Positions 1-3,984 of a stretch of 5,829 bases of DNA are shown here, piece after piece; position 1 is the first letter of the stretch, and each line of letters starts with the position of its first letter. The position numbers and the translations under genes were made by a program. The notes under the pieces are model-generated. The model worked only from the letters and a program-made list of their open reading frames with translations, was not told the DNA's origin and ran no database searches. The stretch comes from Mesoaciditoga sp964503355 (GTDB lineage Bacteria > Thermotogota > Thermotogae > Mesoaciditogales > Mesoaciditogaceae). The stretch spans positions 1 through 5,829 of the forward strand of contig CAZCZS010000093.1 of NCBI GenBank assembly GCA_964503355.1, in the 5' to 3' direction.

Positions 1-737
1 ATCTTTCCGAGATACATGACCACTATTCTATCGCTTATGTGTTTTACAACGTTCAAGTCATGAGCTATGAAGAGATACGTCAAATGGAACTCTTTTTGTA
101 AATCATCAAGAAGATTGAGTATTTGAGCTTGAATTGAAACGTCAAGAGCTGAAACGGCTTCATCACAAACTATCAGTTCCGGATTCATTATCAACGCACG
201 AGCGATTCCTATTCTTTGACGTTGACCACCTGAAAATTCATGAGGGAATCTGTTCATATACAATGGAGAAAGTCCAACTTTTTCCATGTATTCTTTCACC
301 ATATCATATCTTTCTTTTCTATTTCCAATGTGAGCTGATTTCAGTCCCTCAGCTATTATGTCTTTTACCCTCATTCTCGGATCCAGCGAACCGTACGGAT
401 CTTGAAAGATCATTTGAAGCTTCGTTCTGTACTTGTTCATCTTTCTCCTGGAAAGGGCCAAAAGATCCATTCCGTTGTAGTGAACGCTGCCAGCTGTGGG
501 TTCTATGAGTCTTAAAATGGTTCTTCCCGTCGTCGTCTTTCCGCATCCGGATTCACCAACGAGACCAAGAGTTTCCCCTTTTCTTATGAAAAAGGATACA
601 TCATCAACCGCTCTTACCCATCCGACAGTTCTTTTGAAAACGCCGGCTTTTATTGGGAAATATTTTTTAAGATTTTTCACTTCCAAAAGTACATTTTCAC
701 CCGTTTGGGTTGTAGAGTTATCTTGAAGTTTTTCCAA
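1..737 (-). CDS. dppF: Peptide/oligosaccharide ABC transporter ATP-binding protein DppF/OppF-type (3' end cut off)
   Basis: Second ATPase of the importer; it pairs with DppD on the cytoplasmic face of the DppB-DppC channel and hydrolyses ATP. Numbering from a TTG start, 245 codons are visible: Walker A GESGCGKTT at 61-69, Q-loop FQDP with Q112, signature FSGGQ at 168-172 (the usual OppF/DppF form), Walker B LIVCDE at 188-193, D-loop SALD at 196-199 and switch His226 (IAHDL). The frame is open with no break and runs off the window at VVMYLGK. Relatives are about 320-330 residues, so some 80 residues, including the oligo_HPY C-terminal part, lie outside. There is no ATG near the N-terminus. TTG at 737-735 is preferred because GGTGA ends five bases upstream; GTG at 746-744 is the alternative. 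The gene overlaps the end of dppD by 20 bases. The family call is firm; the substrate is not known. Confidence 0.93.
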   Translation of the reverse strand, partial: MEKLQDNSTTQTGENVLLEVKNLKKYFPIKAGVFKRTVGWVRAVDDVSFFIRKGETLGLVGESGCGKTTTGRTILRLIEPTAGSVHYNGMDLLALSRRKMNKYRTKLQMIFQDPYGSLDPRMRVKDIIAEGLKSAHIGNRKERYDMVKEYMEKVGLSPLYMNRFPHEFSGGQRQRIGIARALIMNPELIVCDEAVSALDVSIQAQILNLLDDLQKEFHLTYLFIAHDLNVVKHISDRIVVMYLGK

Positions 738-1749
738 CTTCCTCACCACTTTCCCAATGTTTTGAAAGTTCTTCCATTTCTTGATAGCGCCAGCACCTGG
801 AAAAATGTCCCGGTTCAACTTCAAAAAGAGGTGGTTCTTCTTCAAAACATTTATCTATCGCGTAAGGACATCTGTTGTTGAATCTGCATCCTTTAGGCAT
901 GTGGAACAAATCCGGAACGACTCCCTTTATCGAGTCGAGTCTATCAACCTCAACATCCGGCCTTGGGATTGAACGCATCAATCCAACCGTGTATGGATGT
1001 GAAGGTTTTTTGAAAAGCGGTACTATATCCGCATACTCCACTATCTTTCCAGCGTACATAACGGCTACTCTATCGGCCATTTCGGCTATTACACCAAGAT
1101 CGTGAGTGATCATTATAAGGGATGAATTGTACTCCTTTAGAAGACCACGCATTAGATCCAAAACCTGCGCTTGTATGGTAACATCCAATGCCGTCGTTGG
1201 CTCATCTGCTATCAGCAGACTTGGATTGCAAGACATCATCATGGCTATCATGGCCCTTTGTCGTAACCCACCGCTTAACTCGTGAGGATATTCGTATATA
1301 CGCTTTTCCGGCATCGGAATTCCAACTTTTTCAAACATCTTAACGGCGTATTCGTACGCTTCTTTTTTGCTCATTCCCAGATGAAGTTCAACCATTTCTG
1401 CCAGCTGTTCTCCCACCGTGTAAACGGGATTCAGCGCCGTCATAGGTTCCTGAAAGATCATGGAGATTTCCTTCCCTCTGATCTTTCTCATCTCTTTTTC
1501 TGGAAGTTTTAAAAGGTTCTTTCCCTTGTATATGACTTCACCTTCTGGAACTTCTCCTATTCCTTTGGGAAGAAGTCGCATTATAGACAAAGATGTAACA
1601 CTTTTTCCACAACCGGATTCACCGACTATTCCGAGGGTTTCTCCTTGTCTTACTTCAAAATCAACACCACCAATGGCTTCAACCGTGCCGTCTTCGGTGT
1701 GAAAAACGGTATGAAGATTTTTAACCTGTAAAAGTACATCCTTAGCCAT
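718..1749 (-). CDS. dppD: Peptide/oligosaccharide ABC transporter ATP-binding protein DppD/OppD-type
   Basis: First ATPase of the importer, acting as a heterodimer with DppF. Numbering from ATG at 1749 (343 residues): Walker A GESGCGKS 43-50, Q-loop Q100 in IFQEP, signature LSGGL 158-162 (usually LSGGM in DppD), Walker B LLIADEP 178-184, D-loop TALD 186-189, switch His216. The oligo_HPY region follows (KPSHPYTVGL, about 248-257). Four cysteines, C288, C294, C301 and C319, match the C-terminal [4Fe-4S] cluster motif known in DppD proteins. The frame can be extended to a GTG at 1758, but that GTG lies inside the sequence AGGACGTGA, which makes a good ribosome binding site for the ATG, so the ATG is chosen. 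The gene begins 12 bases after the dppC stop codon. The last 20 or so residues, beyond the cysteine motif, are a charged tail whose DNA also carries the dppF start site. Confidence 0.95.
   Translation of the reverse strand: MAKDVLLQVKNLHTVFHTEDGTVEAIGGVDFEVRQGETLGIVGESGCGKSVTSLSIMRLLPKGIGEVPEGEVIYKGKNLLKLPEKEMRKIRGKEISMIFQEPMTALNPVYTVGEQLAEMVELHLGMSKKEAYEYAVKMFEKVGIPMPEKRIYEYPHELSGGLRQRAMIAMMMSCNPSLLIADEPTTALDVTIQAQVLDLMRGLLKEYNSSLIMITHDLGVIAEMADRVAVMYAGKIVEYADIVPLFKKPSHPYTVGLMRSIPRPDVEVDRLDSIKGVVPDLFHMPKGCRFNNRCPYAIDKCFEEEPPLFEVEPGHFSRCWRYQEMEELSKHWESGEEVGKTSR
743..747 (-). promoter_or_regulatory. Shine-Dalgarno site for dppF, inside dppD
   Basis: GGTGA on the minus strand lies within the last codons of dppD, with five bases (GGAAG) before TTG at 737. 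It matches the 3' half of the ideal AGGAGGTGA site and is the main reason for choosing the TTG start over the in-frame GTG three codons upstream. Its location inside dppD suggests that translation of dppF depends on ribosomes finishing dppD. Confidence 0.55.
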
Positions 1750-1754
1750 CTCAA

Positions 1755-1763
1755 TCACGTCCT
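1755..1763 (-). promoter_or_regulatory. Shine-Dalgarno site for dppD, overlapping the dppC stop
   Basis: AGGACGTGA differs by one base from AGGAGGTGA and sits five bases (TTGAG) before ATG at 1749. Its first two bases are the last two of the dppC stop codon TAG (1764-1762). The site decides the dppD start: a GTG at 1758, in frame with dppD, is part of this site and is unlikely to be the initiation codon. Confidence 0.7.
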
Positions 1764-2646
1764 ATATGAGCATTCTTGGGTCTAATATGTCCCTAAGAGC
1801 ATCGCCCAAAAGATTCCAACCCATCGCGTAGAGAACTATCGCCAAACTTGGAAAAGTTATCGTATACCAATAAGCGAAAGGACTTCCACCGCTTGATGAA
1901 ATTATCCAATTTCTGGAGAATGAAACCAACTGTCCCCAGTCAGCGTATCCAACGGGTGCACCCAATCCTAAAAAGGACAAAGCCGCAGCCGTAAGGGGAA
2001 TGGTTGCCATGTCCATAGAAACTTGAATGAAAACAGGATATATGGCGTTTGGGAGAATATGCCTGGTTATTATTCTGGTTCCCGGTGTTCCCAAAGCTCT
2101 ACCAGCCATAACGTAATCGTTCTCTTTGACTTCTAAAACACTTCCTCGTATGAGCCTGGCATAACCCATCCAGTAGAATATCACCAAAGCCCACATCACG
2201 TGTGATAAACCTGGACCAAGCATCGTTACGATGACTATCACACCAACCAAAAATGGAAAGGCAAGGAAGATATCGGTTATTCTCATTAAAATTTCATCAA
2301 CCCATCCTCCAAAGTAAGCGGAAATGGTTCCAATAAAGAGACCTATTATCAACGACAAACCTATGACCACTATTCCAAGTTTGAATGCGGTTCTAGTTCC
2401 CCAGATGATACCGTAGTATATGTCGTACTGACCTTCCGTCGTTCCAAAGATATCCTCATGAGAAGGTGGTTGTGGAACGGATGACCAACCATTCTGCGGC
2501 ATTTGATACGGCGTGTCAGGATACGGAGGTTTTGCCAAGACGGGAGCCAGAATCGCTATTGCCACAAAGAACAAAACGAGTATCAAGCCGGCAAAAGATG
2601 TGGGATTTCTCATCAATTTTTTCAGGATCTTAAGAAGACCTTCCAT
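1762..2646 (-). CDS. dppC: Peptide/oligosaccharide ABC transporter permease DppC-type
   Basis: One of the two channel subunits in the cytoplasmic membrane (BPD_transp_1 fold), 294 residues. Hydrophobic segments lie at about 17-36, 88-110, 123-143, 148-165, 202-228 and 260-282, giving the six expected for DppC. The cytoplasmic EAA loop that contacts the ATPases is at about 177-200 (AGRALGTPG then HILPNAIYP). The C-terminus GDALRDILDPRML is the typical DppC ending. The loop after the first segment (about 38-78) is rich in Pro, Tyr and Gln. The family's usual GTD-x-x-GRD motif before the second segment appears here as GTTEGQYD (68-75), a noticeable departure. ATG at 2646 has a good ribosome binding site that includes the dppB stop codon, so the two genes are probably translationally coupled. 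Confidence 0.95.
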   Translation of the reverse strand: MEGLLKILKKLMRNPTSFAGLILVLFFVAIAILAPVLAKPPYPDTPYQMPQNGWSSVPQPPSHEDIFGTTEGQYDIYYGIIWGTRTAFKLGIVVIGLSLIIGLFIGTISAYFGGWVDEILMRITDIFLAFPFLVGVIVIVTMLGPGLSHVMWALVIFYWMGYARLIRGSVLEVKENDYVMAGRALGTPGTRIITRHILPNAIYPVFIQVSMDMATIPLTAAALSFLGLGAPVGYADWGQLVSFSRNWIISSSGGSPFAYWYTITFPSLAIVLYAMGWNLLGDALRDILDPRMLI

Positions 2647-2652
2647 ATCAGC

Positions 2653-2659
2653 TCACCCC
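2653..2659 (-). promoter_or_regulatory. Shine-Dalgarno site for dppC, containing the dppB stop
   Basis: GGGGTGA on the minus strand ends six bases before the dppC ATG. The TGA of this site is the dppB stop codon (2655-2653). A ribosome terminating on dppB is therefore positioned over the dppC start site, which favours re-initiation and equal synthesis of the two channel subunits. Confidence 0.7.
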
Positions 2660-3696
2660 AATCGTACCCTTGGATCTATCAGGGCATACGAGATATCAAC
2701 TATCAAGTTTCCTATTATCGTTATGAGTCCATAGATGACGGCCACACCAAGAACACCTGAATAATCGAATTGTTCGGCAGCTTGTGCGGAAAAACTTCCT
2801 ATGCCTGGATAGTTGAAAATCGTCTCAGTGATTATAACGCCTCCCAGCATTCCTATGAACATCATTCCAGCTATGGTCGTTGCAGGAATAAGGGCGTTCC
2901 TTTTCGCGTGTTTGTTGACAACCACTTTTTCACTTAGCCCTTTTGCCCTTGCGGTTCTTATGTAATCTTGCCCCAAAGCCTCCAACATCGAAGAACGTGT
3001 TATCCTTAACAAACCAGCCCATGAAAGATAGGAAAGAGTGAGAATGGGAGCTATAAGATGTTTAAGAGCGTCCAAAAATATCGGAATATTTCCATTCAAA
3101 AGCGCATCTATCGTTATCAAGCCAGTGTATTGATGAAAATTCTTCGAATAAACTATCATCTGCGCCCATTGATCGAGTCTGCCCGGTGGAAGCCATCCCA
3201 AAACGCCATAGAATATGAAAAGGATGAGCAAGCCAAGCACGAAGGCCGGAATGGAATATCCCAACAGCGCTACCACCCTCAATATCTGATCTATCACTCC
3301 ATTGTGATGGACGGCGGCAATTACTCCCAACCAAATTCCTATCCATATAACCGGTATGATGGCGTATATGGTGAGTTCGAGCGTGGCCGGAAATCTTTGC
3401 TCGATAACTTGAATAACCGGTTCGTTCATGGAGAGAGACCATCCAAAGTTACCCACCGCTATCTTCTCAAGCCAATTTCCATATTTCACGAGAAAATTCT
3501 TCTTCAATCCGTATTTTTCTATTAACTTTTCCACGTTCGCACCTTGGAGCTGACGAGGATCTTGAACGTACGCACTGAGCAGTTGATAAGGTGATAAAAA
3601 CGATGTGAAAAAGAATATCAAAAAGGTAAGCCCTAAAAGGGTTACGGGTAACAAAAGAAGCCTTCTTATTATGAAGCTTATCAAGTGAAACACCAT
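2653..3696 (-). CDS. dppB: Peptide/oligosaccharide ABC transporter permease DppB-type
   Basis: The other channel subunit, 347 residues, with hydrophobic segments at about 6-32, 104-129, 138-166, 213-229, 272-291 and 313-338. Family marks seen: the N-terminal FIIRRLLLLP, GNFGWSLSMNEPV (82-94) ahead of the second segment, the EAA loop at about 240-270 (ARAKGL then RNALIP), ETIFNYPGIG (291-300) and the C-terminal ISYALIDPRVRLG. The PGDP motif that normally follows the first segment is absent; the sequence there reads SFLSPYQLLSAYV. The start is uncertain. ATG at 3696 directly abuts the purine run AGAGAGG with no spacer, while TTG at 3684 would give the family-typical N-terminus MISFIIRRL, with GGTG six bases upstream. 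The gene heads the tightly packed dppBCDF cluster and is separated from the binding-protein gene by 288 bases. Confidence 0.94.
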   Translation of the reverse strand: MVFHLISFIIRRLLLLPVTLLGLTFLIFFFTSFLSPYQLLSAYVQDPRQLQGANVEKLIEKYGLKKNFLVKYGNWLEKIAVGNFGWSLSMNEPVIQVIEQRFPATLELTIYAIIPVIWIGIWLGVIAAVHHNGVIDQILRVVALLGYSIPAFVLGLLILFIFYGVLGWLPPGRLDQWAQMIVYSKNFHQYTGLITIDALLNGNIPIFLDALKHLIAPILTLSYLSWAGLLRITRSSMLEALGQDYIRTARAKGLSEKVVVNKHAKRNALIPATTIAGMMFIGMLGGVIITETIFNYPGIGSFSAQAAEQFDYSGVLGVAVIYGLITIIGNLIVDISYALIDPRVRLG

Positions 3697-3703
3697 CCTC
3701 TCT
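3697..3703 (-). promoter_or_regulatory. Purine-rich ribosome binding site of dppB, with unusual spacing
   Basis: AGAGAGG touches ATG at 3696 with no spacer, which is poor geometry. GTG at 3693 would have three bases of spacing. TTG at 3684 would be 12 bases away, or six from the later GGTG (3694-3691). The site therefore supports dppB starting a little inside the longest frame, but it does not settle the start. Confidence 0.45.
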
Positions 3704-3704
3704 G

Positions 3705-3791
3705 TGGAATAAAATAAAGTGCTGACTCCGAATCAATTTAGAAATATTTTACCAGATATTCCCACAAATAACTAAAATGTCTTTTATTCCA
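3705..3791 (-). repeat. Perfect 10-bp inverted repeat in the dppB leader
   Basis: In the minus-strand RNA, TGGAATAAAA (3791-3782) is perfectly complementary to TTTTATTCCA (3714-3705), with 67 bases between them. The first arm contains nearly all of the two-codon frame ATG GAA TAA. The second arm ends one base before the purine-rich dppB ribosome binding site. Pairing would form a long-loop hairpin. The arms are AT-rich, so part of the match could be chance. Confidence 0.5.
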
Positions 3792-3813
3792 TTTTTCTCC
3801 TCCTCACCTCACC
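3784..3813 (-). promoter_or_regulatory. Strong Shine-Dalgarno followed by a two-codon leader frame (Met-Glu-stop)
   Basis: The purine run GGTGAGGTGAGGAGGAG (3813-3797) includes a full AGGAGG (3804-3799), six bases before ATG at 3792. The frame is ATG GAA TAA, ending at 3784. This is the best ribosome binding sequence in the window, yet it serves a frame of only two codons (or seven, if GTG at 3807 is used). The frame is in register with dppB, but TAA, TAG and TGA codons follow before dppB, so one sequencing error cannot join them. It could be a leader or ribosome-loading element, or the relic of a lost gene start. The sequence is certain; the function is inferred. Confidence 0.45.
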
Positions 3814-3839
3814 AAAGATAAAACGTTTTTTATATCTTT
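3814..3839 (-). repeat. AT-rich hairpin at the 5' end of the dppB leader
   Basis: AAAGATA (3839-3833) pairs with TATCTTT (3820-3814), seven continuous base pairs. Alternatively, AAAGAT plus AAAA pairs with TTTT plus ATCTTT with a two-base bulge and an AACG loop. It starts about 14 bases after the predicted transcription start and ends directly against the purine-rich ribosome binding run. No T-run follows, so it is not a terminator; a 5' stabilising stem or an accidental AT-rich fold are both possible. Confidence 0.35.
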
Positions 3840-3859
3840 ACAAAACAAAAACTCACCAA

Positions 3860-3889
3860 ATTATAAAGCTTCACATCGTTACGTTTCAA
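3860..3889 (-). promoter_or_regulatory. Predicted sigma-70-type promoter for dppBCDF
   Basis: The -35 box TTGAAA (3889-3884, five of six consensus bases) and the -10 box TATAAT (3865-3860, six of six) are separated by 18 bases on the minus strand. Transcription would begin near 3852, leaving a leader of about 155 bases before dppB. The promoter lies 30 bases past the terminator that follows the binding-protein gene, so the membrane and ATPase genes probably have their own transcript. No clear operator was seen; a short CGTAACG pseudo-palindrome in the spacer is too small to interpret. Confidence 0.65.
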
Positions 3890-3919
3890 GATGCATATCG
3901 TGATGAAGATGTTGATTTT

Positions 3920-3955
3920 AACAAAAAAGAAAAGGGTCAGAAACCCGACCCTTTT
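3920..3955 (-). terminator. Intrinsic terminator after the substrate-binding protein gene
   Basis: In the minus-strand RNA, AAAAGGGTC (3955-3947) pairs with GACCCTTTT (3938-3930), nine base pairs around an eight-base loop, followed by the T-rich tail CTTTTTTGTT (3929-3920). The hairpin begins 29 bases after the TGA of the binding-protein gene. Orientation is clear because only the minus strand has a T-run after the stem. It should end most transcripts at this point, giving the binding protein its own abundant mRNA. Confidence 0.85.
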
Positions 3956-3984
3956 CATCCATTTTCTCATTCAAGAAAGGTGAA

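Noticed and set aside
134..508. Open frame of about 124 codons on the plus strand
   Set aside because: It is antisense to dppF, whose ATPase motifs run through the same bases without interruption.
3058..3525. Open frame of about 155 codons on the plus strand
   Set aside because: It lies wholly antisense to dppB, has no ribosome binding site of note and no recognisable protein features. It is a shadow of codon bias in dppB.
3467..3736. Minus-strand open frame of 89 codons crossing the dppB start
   Set aside because: It is out of register with dppB, which shows the family's N-terminus. The alternative product is compositionally unlike a protein, and its ATG lacks a ribosome binding site.
3746..3754. 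Extended -10-like TGGTAAAAT close to dppB (minus strand)
   Set aside because: The only partner at suitable distance is TTAGTT (3775-3770), a poor -35. The TTGAAA/TATAAT pair upstream is far better, so this is at most a weak secondary start.
3696..3784. Mini-frame and dppB as a single gene broken by a frameshift
   Set aside because: They are already in the same register, and three different stop codons (TAA, TAG, TGA) lie between them. dppB is complete without an extension.
3697..3852. Riboswitch or T-box in the dppB leader
   Set aside because: No conserved core of a known class, no terminator hairpin within the leader and no T-box sequence was recognised. The leader is short and AT-rich.
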